From the NCBI RefSeq assembly GCF_024746835.1, contig NZ_CP080531.1, positions 4,484,001 through 4,548,000 on the forward strand: DNA of 64,000 nt. Direction: 5' to 3'. Shown here one piece after another: positions 35,285 to 43,776 of the stretch. Within the stretch, counting starts at the first letter, position 1, and every line of letters begins with the position of its first letter. Below the pieces are notes generated by a model. The model saw only the letters and a list, made by a program, of their open reading frames with translations, did no database searches and was not told the origin of the DNA. This DNA is from Mesorhizobium sp. AR02. Its GTDB lineage: Bacteria; Pseudomonadota; Alphaproteobacteria; Rhizobiales; Rhizobiaceae. The translations under genes and the position numbers were made by a program.

Positions 35285-36139
35285 ATGGATCCGATTTCGC
35301 AATTCATGGTCGACCACAAGATCCCGATCGGCGCCTGGGGAAAGGCGTTCTTCGGCTTCCTTACCGACAATTTCGATACCATCTTCAGGGCCTTCTCCAA
35401 TGGCCTCAACTTCCTGCTCGACGGGCTGGTCAACATCCTGCTGCTGGTGCCGCCGGTGCTGCTGGCACTGGTCATCGCGATCATTGCATGGCTGCTGCAG
35501 CGCTCGCGGCCGCTCGCCATCGGTGTCTTCCTCGGCCTGATCTTCATCATCAACCAGAACCTGTGGAAGCAAACGGTGCAGACCTTGGTGCTGGTCGTCG
35601 CGGCCGCGGCCATGGCCATGGCCATCGGTGTGCCGCTCGGCATCTGGGCGGCGCACAAGCCGAAGGTCTACCGCATCATGCTGCCGGTGCTCGATTTGAT
35701 GCAGACGCTGCCGACCTTCGTCTACCTGATCCCGGTGCTGACGCTGTTCGGCCTCGGCAATGCGCCCGGCCTCATCGTCACCATCATCTTCGTCATCCCG
35801 ACCGCGGTCAGGCTCACGCATCTCGGCGTCGTCTCGGTGCCGAAGTCGATCATCGAGGCCGGCGAGGCGTTCGGCGCCACCAAGAGCCAGCTTCTGTGGA
35901 AGGTGGAACTGCCTTCGGCGCTGCCCACAATCATGGCCGGCCTGACGCAGTCGATCATGCTGTCGCTGTCGATGGTGGTGTTCGCCGCCCTCATCGGCGC
36001 CGGTGGCCTCGGCACCGAAATTAACCGCGCGCTCGGCTCGCGCCGTATCGATCTTGGGCTTGAGGCGGGCCTCGCCATCGTCGTGCTCGCCATCGTGCTC
36101 GACCGGATGACCCGCATTGGCGTTGGAGGCAAGAAATGA
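35285..36139 (+). CDS. choW: Choline ABC transporter, permease
   Basis: This 284-residue inner-membrane permease has about six to seven helices and the EAA loop (VSVPKSIIEAGEAFGATKSQLLWKVELPSALPTIMAGL). The N-terminal region (DGLVNILLLVPPVLLALVIAIIAWLLQ) is like ProW. The middle segment PVLDLMQTLPTFVYLIPVLTLFGLG is strongly conserved in quaternary amine transporters. It overlaps choV by four bases. Confidence 0.92.
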   Translation: MDPISQFMVDHKIPIGAWGKAFFGFLTDNFDTIFRAFSNGLNFLLDGLVNILLLVPPVLLALVIAIIAWLLQRSRPLAIGVFLGLIFIINQNLWKQTVQTLVLVVAAAAMAMAIGVPLGIWAAHKPKVYRIMLPVLDLMQTLPTFVYLIPVLTLFGLGNAPGLIVTIIFVIPTAVRLTHLGVVSVPKSIIEAGEAFGATKSQLLWKVELPSALPTIMAGLTQSIMLSLSMVVFAALIGAGGLGTEINRALGSRRIDLGLEAGLAIVVLAIVLDRMTRIGVGGKK

Positions 36140-37317
36140 CCGTCGCCGTCGATTTCAAGAACGTCGATATCGTCTTCGGCGCCGACCAGGCCGGCTCGCT
36201 GGCGATGATCGACAAGGGGGCCACGCGCGCCGAAATCCTCGAGAAGACCGGCAATGTGCTGGGCTGCGCCGACGCCAGCCTGACCGTGCATGAGGGCGAG
36301 ATTTCGGTGCTGATGGGCCTGTCAGGCTCCGGCAAGTCGACGCTGCTCAGGGCCGTCAACCGCCTCAACGTGGTGTCGCGCGGCCAGGTGCTGGTCAAGG
36401 ACGGCGACAAGATCGTCGATGTCGTGACCTGCGACCAGGCCACCTTGCGGCGCTTGCGCCAGAAGCAGGTGGCGATGGTGTTCCAGCAGTTCGGCCTGTT
36501 GCCGTGGCGCACGGTCGAGGAAAATGTCGGCCTTGGCCTCGAGCTTGCCGGCGTACCGGAGGCCGAGCGCAAGGAGCGCGTGCACAAGCAGCTCAAGCTG
36601 GTCAATCTCGACCAGTGGTCGAAGAAATACGCGCATGAGCTCTCGGGCGGCATGCAGCAGCGCGTCGGCCTTGCCCGCGCCTTTGCCACCGAGGCGCCGA
36701 TCCTGTTGATGGACGAGCCGTTCTCGGCGCTCGACCCGCTGATCCGCACCAAGCTGCAGGATGAATTGCTGCAGCTGCAGGCGGAACTGAAGAAGACCAT
36801 CATCTTCGTCAGCCACGATCTGGAAGAGGCGCTGAAGATCGGCAGCCACATCACCATCATGGAAGGCGGCCGCATCGTCCAGACCGGCGCGCCGGAAGAC
36901 ATCGTGCTGCGCCCCGCCAACGACTATGTCCGCGACTTCATCGCCAATGTGAACCCGCTCTCGGTGCTGACCGCCTGGAACGTCATGCGCGACCGCCGCG
37001 ACCTGGAGCACGGCGACAATGGCTGGGTGTGGCTCGACCGGCGCAAGACGACGCGCTTCAAGATCGACGAGCACGGGCTGGTGGCGGCGGCCGAACGCGA
37101 CGGCAAGCCGGCGGTGTGGGTCTCCTGCGCCGATGTCGAGGCCCAGCCGGAGGAAGCGGCGCAAGTGTTCTGGGCCAATCCCGGCACCTCTCTGAAAACC
37201 GTCATGCTCGCCATGCACCGCTCGCAGACGGCCCCCGTGGCGCTGTTCGACGACCAGTCGCGCTTTGTCGGCGCCATCGGCATCCGCGACGTGCTGAGCG
37301 CGGTGCTGCGGCGGTAA
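36136..37317 (+). CDS. choV: Choline ABC transporter, ATP-binding protein
   Basis: This 393-residue ATPase is of the glycine-betaine/choline (ProV-like) type. Walker A is GLSGSGKST, the signature is LSGGMQQRVGLARAFA, Walker B is ILLMDEPFSALD and the switch His is in VSHDLEEALKIG. The region between residues about 30 and 50 (GATRAEILEKTGNVLGCADA) is typical of this group. The C-terminal ~120 residues carry CBS-like sequence. It starts within the last codons of choW. Confidence 0.93.
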   Translation: MTVAVDFKNVDIVFGADQAGSLAMIDKGATRAEILEKTGNVLGCADASLTVHEGEISVLMGLSGSGKSTLLRAVNRLNVVSRGQVLVKDGDKIVDVVTCDQATLRRLRQKQVAMVFQQFGLLPWRTVEENVGLGLELAGVPEAERKERVHKQLKLVNLDQWSKKYAHELSGGMQQRVGLARAFATEAPILLMDEPFSALDPLIRTKLQDELLQLQAELKKTIIFVSHDLEEALKIGSHITIMEGGRIVQTGAPEDIVLRPANDYVRDFIANVNPLSVLTAWNVMRDRRDLEHGDNGWVWLDRRKTTRFKIDEHGLVAAAERDGKPAVWVSCADVEAQPEEAAQVFWANPGTSLKTVMLAMHRSQTAPVALFDDQSRFVGAIGIRDVLSAVLRR

Positions 37318-37353
37318 GCGCCTCGCTATCCTTGTTTTGACGTCATTGCTGCG

Positions 37354-38760
37354 TCAGGCCGCCAGCGGCAGGCGCAGCTCCGTCAGCAGCCCGCCGTCCG
37401 GATGGTTGGACAGGCGGATCTCGCCGCCAGCCGCGCGCGCGATGTTGCGGGCGATGGTGAGGCCGAGGCCGAGGCCGCCGGTCTGGCGGTTGCGCGACTG
37501 TTCGAGGCGCACGAAGGAGCCGAACACGGCATCGATCTGGGCCTGTGGTATGCCTGGTCCTTCGTCGCGGATGGTGAGCGTGATGGTGCCGTCCGAGCGG
37601 TGCAGGCTGAGATGCGCCTTCTTGCCGTAGGTGACGGCGTTCTGCACCAGATTGGTGACGCAGCGTTTGAGCGCCACCGGCCGCGCGATGCAGATCAGGC
37701 CGCGCGAACGGGTGTCGTCATTGTCGAACAAGACCTCCGGATAGGGGTCGGCGATCGATTCCACGAGTGACCAGAAATCGATGCGCTCGGGCTTCTCCTC
37801 GTTCACCTCGAAAGTGGCAAAGTCGATCACTGAACTGGCGATGCTCTCGACATCGGCGAGATCATGCGCCAGCGCCTCGCGCACCGCCGATTTGCGCAAC
37901 AGTTCCAGGCGCAGCCGCATGCGCGTCATCGGCGTGCGCAGGTCGTGCGCGAGCGCGGCAGCCAGATGTTCGCGGTCCTCGACATATTCGCGCAACCTCG
38001 CCTGCATGGCGTTGATCGCCCTCGCGGCAGCCTGAACCTCGCGGCTACCCGACTCGGCGATCGGCGGGCTCTTCAAATCCTTGCCGATCCTGTTCACGGC
38101 GGTTTCCATCATCCGGTAGGGCGCGGTCAGCCGGCGCAGCGACCAGATCGACATGATCACCACCAGGCCGGCGATCAACGCATAGAGCGGCAGGCTGTCG
38201 AAGCTGAGGATCGGGCCGACAGGCGTGATCGGCTCGGTGAAGTTCAGCCATTGACCGTCGGCGAAGCGCAGCGAGGCCGTCAGCTTGTCGCTCTGGGCGA
38301 AATCGGCGGCCAGCACCAGAAGGTCGCGCTCGACCTGGCCGATGTCGGGGCCGGATGCGGTGCTGGCGTCGTCGGCCTCGCGCGTCGCCGGATCGCGCCG
38401 CACGCGCGCGTCGGTCACGCCGAACTTCGACAGCCGGCCAACGAGGATGTCCTCGAGTTCTGCCAGCTCGTCATCGCCGGCGATCGAGGAGGTGACGGCG
38501 GGCGTGTCCGAGACGGTGAGGGCGTAAGTCGAGTTGAACAGGCCCGCGGCGGTTGCCTTGCGCTCCTCGGGCGTGGCGCTGCTCATCAGCTGTACCAAAG
38601 AGAAGGCGCGGTCGTTGAGCCGGTAGAGGTCGACCACGTCGTTGGCGGCGGCGCGGTCGCGCGACACGATGTAGAGGGTCGCGACCTGGCTGATCAAAAG
38701 GCCGGCAATGACGATCAGCAGCACCCAGACAGGCAAGGTCTGCGGCAGGAAACGTCTCAT
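37354..38760 (-). CDS. Two-component sensor histidine kinase
   Basis: This 468-residue membrane kinase has a first helix (VWVLLIVIAGLLISQVATLYIV), a periplasmic loop of ~150 residues, a second helix (LYALIAGLVVIMSIWSL), a HAMP domain, the phosphoacceptor box LAALAHDLRTPMTRMRLRLELL and an ATPase domain with NLVQNAVTYG, IRDEGPGIP and QTGGLGLGLTIARNIARAAGG. It resembles EnvZ-type kinases. It overlaps the response-regulator stop by four bases. The signal is unknown. Confidence 0.9.
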   Translation of the reverse strand: MRRFLPQTLPVWVLLIVIAGLLISQVATLYIVSRDRAAANDVVDLYRLNDRAFSLVQLMSSATPEERKATAAGLFNSTYALTVSDTPAVTSSIAGDDELAELEDILVGRLSKFGVTDARVRRDPATREADDASTASGPDIGQVERDLLVLAADFAQSDKLTASLRFADGQWLNFTEPITPVGPILSFDSLPLYALIAGLVVIMSIWSLRRLTAPYRMMETAVNRIGKDLKSPPIAESGSREVQAAARAINAMQARLREYVEDREHLAAALAHDLRTPMTRMRLRLELLRKSAVREALAHDLADVESIASSVIDFATFEVNEEKPERIDFWSLVESIADPYPEVLFDNDDTRSRGLICIARPVALKRCVTNLVQNAVTYGKKAHLSLHRSDGTITLTIRDEGPGIPQAQIDAVFGSFVRLEQSRNRQTGGLGLGLTIARNIARAAGGEIRLSNHPDGGLLTELRLPLAA

Positions 38761-39473
38761 TCGGAGGTCGTCTCGGGCAGGAACTGGTAGCCGCCGCTGC
38801 GCACCGTCAGGATCAGTTTCGGCGTTTTCGGATCATCTTCCATCTTGCGCCGCAGCCGGCTGACCAGGATGTCGATGCTGCGGTCGAAGGAATAGTCGCT
38901 GTCGCCGCCGGAGAGTTCGATGAGCTGGTCGCGGGTCAGCACGCGCTGGGCGCTCTTGACGAAGGTCTGCAGTAGGTTGAACTCGGCCATGGTCAGCTCG
39001 ACCCTGACATCGTCGGGCGCCGTCAGCCGGCGCCGCGAACAGTCCATCGTCCAGCCGGCGAAATGGTAGATCTGCTTGGTGGTGGCGCGCTTCGGCTCGG
39101 CAGCACCATTGCGCCGCAGCACGGCGCGGATGCGCGCCAGGAGTTCGCGCGGATCGAAGGGCTTGGGCACATAGTCGTCGGCGCCCATTTCCAGGCCGAC
39201 CACGCGGTCGGTTGTCTCGGTGACGGCGGTCAGCATGATGATCGGCGTCGTATACTGGGCGCGCAGGTCACGGCACAGTTCCAGCCCGCTCTTGCCGGGC
39301 AGCATCACGTCGAGCACGATGAGATCCACCTGCGAGCGGCGCAGGATGGCCTCCATCTCGGTGCCGTCGGCGGCAACCGATGTGTGCAGCCCCCGCTTCT
39401 GGAAGAACTCCTGAAGCAGGTCGCGGATGCCCTTGTCGTCGTCGACGATCAGTATGTGTGCGTCGGATTTCAC
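38757..39473 (-). CDS. OmpR-family response regulator
   Basis: This 238-residue protein has a receiver domain (ILIVDDDKG, phospho-Asp in LIVLDVMLPGKSG, the Lys in YVPKPFDPREL) and an OmpR/PhoB winged helix (LTMAEFNLLQTFVKSAQRVLTRDQL, IDILVSRLRRKMEDDP). The GTG at 39473 is chosen because AGGG lies seven bases upstream and the receiver starts directly after it; the open frame extends 41 codons further. It pairs with the downstream kinase. Confidence 0.9.
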   Translation of the reverse strand: MKSDAHILIVDDDKGIRDLLQEFFQKRGLHTSVAADGTEMEAILRRSQVDLIVLDVMLPGKSGLELCRDLRAQYTTPIIMLTAVTETTDRVVGLEMGADDYVPKPFDPRELLARIRAVLRRNGAAEPKRATTKQIYHFAGWTMDCSRRRLTAPDDVRVELTMAEFNLLQTFVKSAQRVLTRDQLIELSGGDSDYSFDRSIDILVSRLRRKMEDDPKTPKLILTVRSGGYQFLPETTSE

Positions 39474-39633
39474 GAGGTGCCCTGTCTCGATTGCCGGCCA
39501 AGTCATTCTGGCAGGTGAGCCACACGATAGAATTCGGGCCATATGTTGGCCAGTGCCTTGGATTTCAAGGGAGAACGAATTCCACCTTCTCCACATGGAA
39601 AGCTATGGCCGCTGTAAAGGTCTTTGTTTCCAC

Positions 39634-39676
39634 GCGTGTCGTTTTCCCAAAACCGGGGCCACTTTGGGCGACACGC
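39634..39676. repeat. Rhizobial-type palindromic repeat
   Basis: Arms GCGTGTCG / CGACACGC enclose a TTTTCCCAAAACCGG-like centre and TTTGGG. It lies in the 344-base gap 39474-39817 between the response regulator and a small secreted protein. No gene was supported elsewhere in that gap. Confidence 0.55.
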
Positions 39677-39817
39677 ATCAGCCGGGCCGGCCAGACACAA
39701 TCCAGAAACAAAATTCTACAATCGGGAAAAACTCCTGAAAAGGTAGGGCGGCATAACGGTGCCGTGGCGGTCAGATTATCGGCTGCGACGCTAATCTCCG
39801 GGTTCACGGAAAAACCG

Positions 39818-40117
39818 ATGCCAAGGTTGTCGATCAGTTTGTTGGGTGCGTTGCTGGGCCTTGGCCTGGTCACTGCCGCTGTCGGACAATCGGACGCAAA
39901 GGCGCCGCTCACCCGGAGCGAACGGTGCGCCAATCTCAGCCACCAATTTGATGAAGCCCTCGAAACCCATGCCACGGCAACGCAGGTCACCGCGGCAAAG
40001 GCACTTCAGAGAAAGGGCAACCGGTATTGTGCTGCCAAGAAACAGGCACAGGGCATCCGGATGCTCGCCAACGCTTTGAAGCTGCTTGGAGTGACACCGA
40101 ACGACCCGGTCCAGTGA
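39818..40117 (+). CDS. Small secreted protein of unknown function
   Basis: This 99-residue protein is not recognised. A signal peptide (MPRLSISLLGALLGLGLVTAAVGQ) is followed by a short helical mature part with two Cys residues (ERCANLSHQF and NRYCAAKKQA), which may form a disulfide. The ATG at 39818 is chosen because the signal peptide starts there; the open frame runs further upstream through the intergenic repeat. The next small secreted gene follows 38 bases later. Confidence 0.6.
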   Translation: MPRLSISLLGALLGLGLVTAAVGQSDAKAPLTRSERCANLSHQFDEALETHATATQVTAAKALQRKGNRYCAAKKQAQGIRMLANALKLLGVTPNDPVQ

Positions 40118-40155
40118 CGCTCGAAATCGACCCGCATAAAAAGGAAAATGAAGCC

Positions 40156-40446
40156 ATGAAAAAGTCCCTTCTGTCGGCCCTCGGCCTCACCGTTGCTCTC
40201 GCCTTCTCGATGCCGGCTCTCGGCAACGCTGCTGCCACCACGACCGCTGCCCCGGCTGCTGCCGCCACGACCACCGCTCCGGCCGCTGCCGCGACGACCA
40301 CCGCTCCGGCCAAGGCTGCTCCGAAGAAGGTCGCCAAGAAGACCGTCTGCAAGGTGACCAAGAAGCACAAGTGCCCGGTCAAGAAGGCCCCCGCGAAGGC
40401 GGCGCCCGCGAAGGCTGCTCCGAAGGCTGCCCCGAAGAAGCCCTGA
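40156..40446 (+). CDS. Secreted Ala/Lys/Pro/Thr-rich low-complexity protein
   Basis: This 96-residue protein has a signal peptide (KKSLLSALGLTVALAFSMPAL) and a low-complexity mature part. Near-repeats of AAATTTAPA come first, then a basic tail with AKAAPKK-type repeats and two Cys residues (KKTVCKVTKKHKCPVKK). The net charge of the mature part is strongly positive. No enzyme domain is present. A GC-rich hairpin follows the stop, so it may be the last gene of its transcript. A cell-envelope or nucleic-acid-binding role is possible, but not shown. Confidence 0.65.
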   Translation: MKKSLLSALGLTVALAFSMPALGNAAATTTAAPAAAATTTAPAAAATTTAPAKAAPKKVAKKTVCKVTKKHKCPVKKAPAKAAPAKAAPKAAPKKP

Positions 40447-40469
40447 TCGGCTTCGAGATCAGTTCTAGC

Positions 40470-40506
40470 AAGGCCGCCCCAGCCGCAAACCGGCTGGGGC
40501 GGCCTT
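40470..40506 (+). terminator. GC-rich hairpin, probable terminator
   Basis: AAGGCCGCCCCAGCCG / CGGCTGGGGCGGCCTT is a perfect 16-base inverted repeat with a five-base loop, 24 bases after the preceding stop. The T run is short (TT, then C), so strength is uncertain. Confidence 0.7.
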
Positions 40507-40608
40507 CTGCCAGGCACCCGATCGGGCGGCTGAACACCGGTGGCTCACAGCCAGCCACCTCGATCGCATTTAACCCGTTTTCAACGCCGGCCGTGTAGGA
40601 CAATCCGC

Positions 40609-40923
40609 ATGAAGAAGCGGCTTTCGTCCATTTTGCGTTCCATGGTGATTGGCGGCCTCGTGGCCACCGGTGTCGCCAGGGCGCTGATTCTGCTCACCGC
40701 CAGCCCCGTGCCCGACCCGGCCAGTGGCCGTACCGAACCCTCGCTGTTCGCGCCGATAATTTCCAGCAACTGGGACTACATTACGCCTGTCCAGGCATGG
40801 CTGCTGATCGTGCTTCTGGCCGTGACTCTGATCTGCGTTGCCGGATGGCCGATCGCGGCGTGGTTGGAACGCCGGGCGGATGCCGGCGCGAACCGCCGTA
40901 TCTTCGGCCGCCAGGGCCGTTGA
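40609..40923 (+). CDS. Small membrane protein of unknown function
   Basis: This 104-residue protein is not recognised. It has a basic start (MKKRLSSILRSM), a first hydrophobic segment (VIGGLVATGVARALILLTA), a ~35-residue loop with Pro and Ser, a second membrane segment (AWLLIVLLAVTLICVAGWPIAAW) and a basic end (RRIFGRQGR). AGGA lies nine bases before the ATG. It stands alone between a terminator-like hairpin and clpS. Confidence 0.55.
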   Translation: MKKRLSSILRSMVIGGLVATGVARALILLTASPVPDPASGRTEPSLFAPIISSNWDYITPVQAWLLIVLLAVTLICVAGWPIAAWLERRADAGANRRIFGRQGR

Positions 40924-41062
40924 ACCGCGCCCGACAATTCCCCACATGATTGTGGATGACCGGGCTCTCCCGCCGGTGGTCCGCACGCCAATCAAAATGG
41001 ACGATCGCTGCCGCCCGTGGCAAAATGCGCGGTGAAGCCCGATCGCGAAACTGTCGGTTCCG

Positions 41063-41368
41063 ATGCCTGAAATCACCACAAAACCGCGTACCAAGGTCAA
41101 GTCGCAGACCGAGCGGCCGAAGCTCTACAAGGTCATCCTCATCAACGACGATTTCACGCCGCGCGAATTCGTGGTGACGGTGCTGAAGGGCGAGTTCAAG
41201 CTCAGCGAGGACCAGGCCCACCGCATCATGATCACCGCCCACCGGCGCGGCGTCTGCGTGGTCGCGGTGTTCACCAGGGATGTCGCCGAGACCAAGGCGA
41301 CGCGGGCCACCGACGCCGGCAAGGCCAAAGGCTATCCGCTGCTGTTCACGACGGAGCCGGAGGAGTGA
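41063..41368 (+). CDS. clpS: ClpS adaptor of the ClpAP protease (ClpS2-like)
   Basis: This 101-residue protein has the ClpS core: LYKVILINDDFTPREFVVTVL (N-degron pocket region), EDQAHRIMITAHRRGVCVVAVFTRDVAETKA and the end YPLLFTTEPEE. ClpS brings proteins with destabilising N-terminal residues to ClpA. The ending and the basic N-tail resemble the second ClpS paralogue of Rhizobiales, so a ClpS1 gene is probably elsewhere in the genome. Confidence 0.9.
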   Translation: MPEITTKPRTKVKSQTERPKLYKVILINDDFTPREFVVTVLKGEFKLSEDQAHRIMITAHRRGVCVVAVFTRDVAETKATRATDAGKAKGYPLLFTTEPEE

Positions 41369-41523
41369 GGAGTGGTCGCCCGTAGGGCGATCAATCGACA
41401 ACGATTTGTCGATTGAAGCGACGAACGCCCGGAGCCATAGCGGAGGGCAGGGGCCGGTTCGCCGCAGTTAGATAACAGATCGCACAGGAGGCGGCCCTTC
41501 GCAGGCTCAGGGCGTTCGAAGCT

Positions 41524-41549
41524 CGAAAAGCCAAGCAATTGGCTTTTCG
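41524..41549 (+). terminator. Hairpin downstream of clpS
   Basis: CGAAAAGCCAA / TTGGCTTTTCG form a perfect 11-base stem with loop GCAA. A second small hairpin GTCCGC/GCGGAC follows directly. The 266-base gap 41369-41634 also has CAATCGACAA-type repeats near 41390 and a RIME copy; no gene is seen in it. Confidence 0.55.
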
Positions 41550-41572
41550 TCCGCTACGCGGACCGCTTCTCA

Positions 41573-41621
41573 CCCCCTCATCCGCCCTTCGGGCACCTTC
41601 TCCCCGTGAACGGGGAGAAGG
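41573..41621. repeat. RIME-type palindromic repeat
   Basis: CCCCCTCATCCG, a small stem CCCttcGGG and the palindrome CCTTCTCCCC / GGGGAGAAGG match the copy at 25089-25136 in reverse. It contains an intact CCCCTCATCC, the kind of site the IS110 element at 25243 appears to use. Confidence 0.75.
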
Positions 41622-41634
41622 AATAAGCGCCGCG

Positions 41635-43713
41635 CTACCTTCCCTCGCGGTACCACATCGAACCCATCGCCAGGAGCAGCAGGCCGAGGCCGAGGAAGCC
41701 GCCGAACAGCGGCACGCGCGAGACGGCTTTCAAGACGCTGTCGTCGGTGGTGCGCAGGCCGATCCAGTCGCTGCCCGACGCTTCGCCGGCCGAGCGCACC
41801 GGCACGATGGAAGGCAGGGTCACGTCGCTGCCAAGGGCCGTGGACGAGGCCAGCCGGCGCACGCTGCCGCCGGTGGCTTCCGCCGGTGCCCTCAGGCGGT
41901 TTTCGGTGGAGACGACGTCGGCGAATTCCGGCGCGTTGACCGGGCCGACATGGGCGAGCGCGGTGAGATCGCCATTGGCGACCTGGAACAGGCCGATCTC
42001 ATTGGTCTGGACGCTACCGAGGAAGACGCCGGGCTCGGATTTGTCGAGCTTGACGGTCACGGTCTTGCCGGACGGGGTGATGATCTGCGCCGGGCCTGGA
42101 TCGTCGGCCATGGTCTGGCGGCGGATCTCCAGCACCATGCCGCGCCCCTCGGCGGTCAGCCGCTCTTCCTCGAGCTCGGGCTCCTTCATCAGCCAGTGGG
42201 CGATGCGCCGGTAGAGCTGGACATGCGGTCCGCCGCCCTCGAAGCCGCGCGCCCACAGCCAGCCCTGGTCGGACAGAAGCATGCCGACGCGGCCTTCACC
42301 CTTGCGGTCGAGCAGGAGCAGGGGCCGGTTGTCGGCGCCCTTCATCACCACTTCGCCTTGCGGGTTCTGCACGCCGATGGTGCGGAACCAGCGGCTCCAG
42401 TGCGGCGGCTCGGTGGCCGAACCATCGAGGCCGCGCGTCACCGGATGACGCTGGCCGAGTTCGGTCAGCCGCGGATAGAACGCCTTTTCGACCACCTCGC
42501 CGGTCGGCATCGCCGGCAGGGCCGACATCAGCGGCGTGCGTGCGATCGAAGCCTCGCCGGCATATTCGGGGCCGGCGGCGATCAGCAGCGCGCCGCCCTT
42601 TTCGACATATTCGGAGATGTAGTCGTAATAGAGGATCGGCAGCACGTCGCGGTGCTGGTAGCGGTCGAAGATGATGAGGTCGAAATCCTTGATCTTCTCG
42701 ACGAACAGCTCGCGGGTCGGGAAGGCGATCAGCGACAATTCGTTGATCGGCGTGCCGTCCTGCTTTTCCGGCGGCCGCAGGATGGTGAAATGGACGAGAT
42801 CGACCGAGGCGTCGGATTTCAGCAGATTGCGCCAAGTGCGCTCGCCCGCATGCGGCTCGCCGGAAACGAGCAGCACGCGCAAATTCTCGCGGATGCCGTC
42901 GACCAGCGCGATGGCGCGGTTGTTGGTGTCGGTGAGTTCGCCGGGTTCGCGGTCGATGGCGAGTTCGATGATGTTGCGCCCGGCGCCCGGAATGGTCACC
43001 TGCAGCGGCATGGCCTGGCCGACAGTGGCATGCTCGACCGCGACCTGCTCGCCATTGACCGAGACGCGCACATCGACCGGGCCGGTCTCGTTCTCCGTCG
43101 AAATGACGCGGTAGGTCATGTCCAGCGGCTTGCCGACGATGCCGAAACGCGGCGCGTTCTCGAAGCGGATGCGGCGGTCCTTTTCGTGGTCATTGCCGGT
43201 GATCAAAGCGTGCAGCGGGGCGTTGAAGTCGGGTGCGCCCGGGGGCGCGTCATGCACCTCGCCATCGGTGATCATGATGGCGCCGCCGATGCGCGACGGC
43301 GGCACGTCACGGAAGGCGCCTTCCAGTGCGCCGAACAGCCGCGTTTCGGTCCGCTCCTCGGCGGCGTCGGACTTGCCGGCCTCGACAACGCGGACGTCGA
43401 ATTGCTTGAAGCGGCCGAGACGCTGCTGCAGCCCGGCCACCGCCTCATCGGTCTGCCTGGTGCGGTCGCCAATGTCCTGGCTCTGGCTGCGGTCGACGAT
43501 GAGCGCAACGACACTCTTCAGCGGCTCGCGCTCCTCATTGAGGAACACAGGGTTGAACAAAGCGGCGGCAAGCGCCAGCAGGGCGACGAAGCGCAGGACA
43601 CCGCCGCGCTGGCGAAACCACAGGCCGACAAGCGCAAGCAGCGCCAGCGGCACCAGAACCAAGGCCAGCAACGGCCAGGAGATCAGTGGTTCAAAGGAGA
43701 TCGACCAGTTCAT
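41635..43713 (-). CDS. Large membrane protein of the MoxR/DUF58 operon (692 residues)
   Basis: This protein has two N-terminal membrane helices (WPLLALVLVPLALLALVGLWF, then VLRFVALLALAAALFNPV). A von Willebrand A-like stretch follows (VVALIVDRSQSQDIGD). The middle resembles a glutamine-amidotransferase-like fold (DFDLIIFDRYQHRDVLPILYYDYISEYVEKGG), and a last helix ends the protein (GFLGLGLLLLAMGSMWY). Similar proteins accompany DUF4159 and BatA-like proteins in Rhizobiales. It is the last gene of the operon. Its ribosome site lies in a hairpin. Function is unknown. Confidence 0.75.
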   Translation of the reverse strand: MNWSISFEPLISWPLLALVLVPLALLALVGLWFRQRGGVLRFVALLALAAALFNPVFLNEEREPLKSVVALIVDRSQSQDIGDRTRQTDEAVAGLQQRLGRFKQFDVRVVEAGKSDAAEERTETRLFGALEGAFRDVPPSRIGGAIMITDGEVHDAPPGAPDFNAPLHALITGNDHEKDRRIRFENAPRFGIVGKPLDMTYRVISTENETGPVDVRVSVNGEQVAVEHATVGQAMPLQVTIPGAGRNIIELAIDREPGELTDTNNRAIALVDGIRENLRVLLVSGEPHAGERTWRNLLKSDASVDLVHFTILRPPEKQDGTPINELSLIAFPTRELFVEKIKDFDLIIFDRYQHRDVLPILYYDYISEYVEKGGALLIAAGPEYAGEASIARTPLMSALPAMPTGEVVEKAFYPRLTELGQRHPVTRGLDGSATEPPHWSRWFRTIGVQNPQGEVVMKGADNRPLLLLDRKGEGRVGMLLSDQGWLWARGFEGGGPHVQLYRRIAHWLMKEPELEEERLTAEGRGMVLEIRRQTMADDPGPAQIITPSGKTVTVKLDKSEPGVFLGSVQTNEIGLFQVANGDLTALAHVGPVNAPEFADVVSTENRLRAPAEATGGSVRRLASSTALGSDVTLPSIVPVRSAGEASGSDWIGLRTTDDSVLKAVSRVPLFGGFLGLGLLLLAMGSMWYREGR

Positions 43714-43718
43714 GTCTT

Positions 43719-43741
43719 ACCCTCCCTCTTGCAGGGAGGGT
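43719..43741 (-). promoter_or_regulatory. Hairpin covering the ribosome site of the 692-residue gene
   Basis: ACCCTCCCT / AGGGAGGGT, a perfect nine-base stem with a five-base loop, ends six bases before the ATG at 43713. The Shine-Dalgarno bases GGGAGG form the 3' arm in the mRNA. It may limit translation unless ribosomes arriving from upstream genes open it. Confidence 0.5.
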
Positions 43742-43776
43742 CGATCCACTCAAGTCGAGCAACAAGGAGCCTCATC

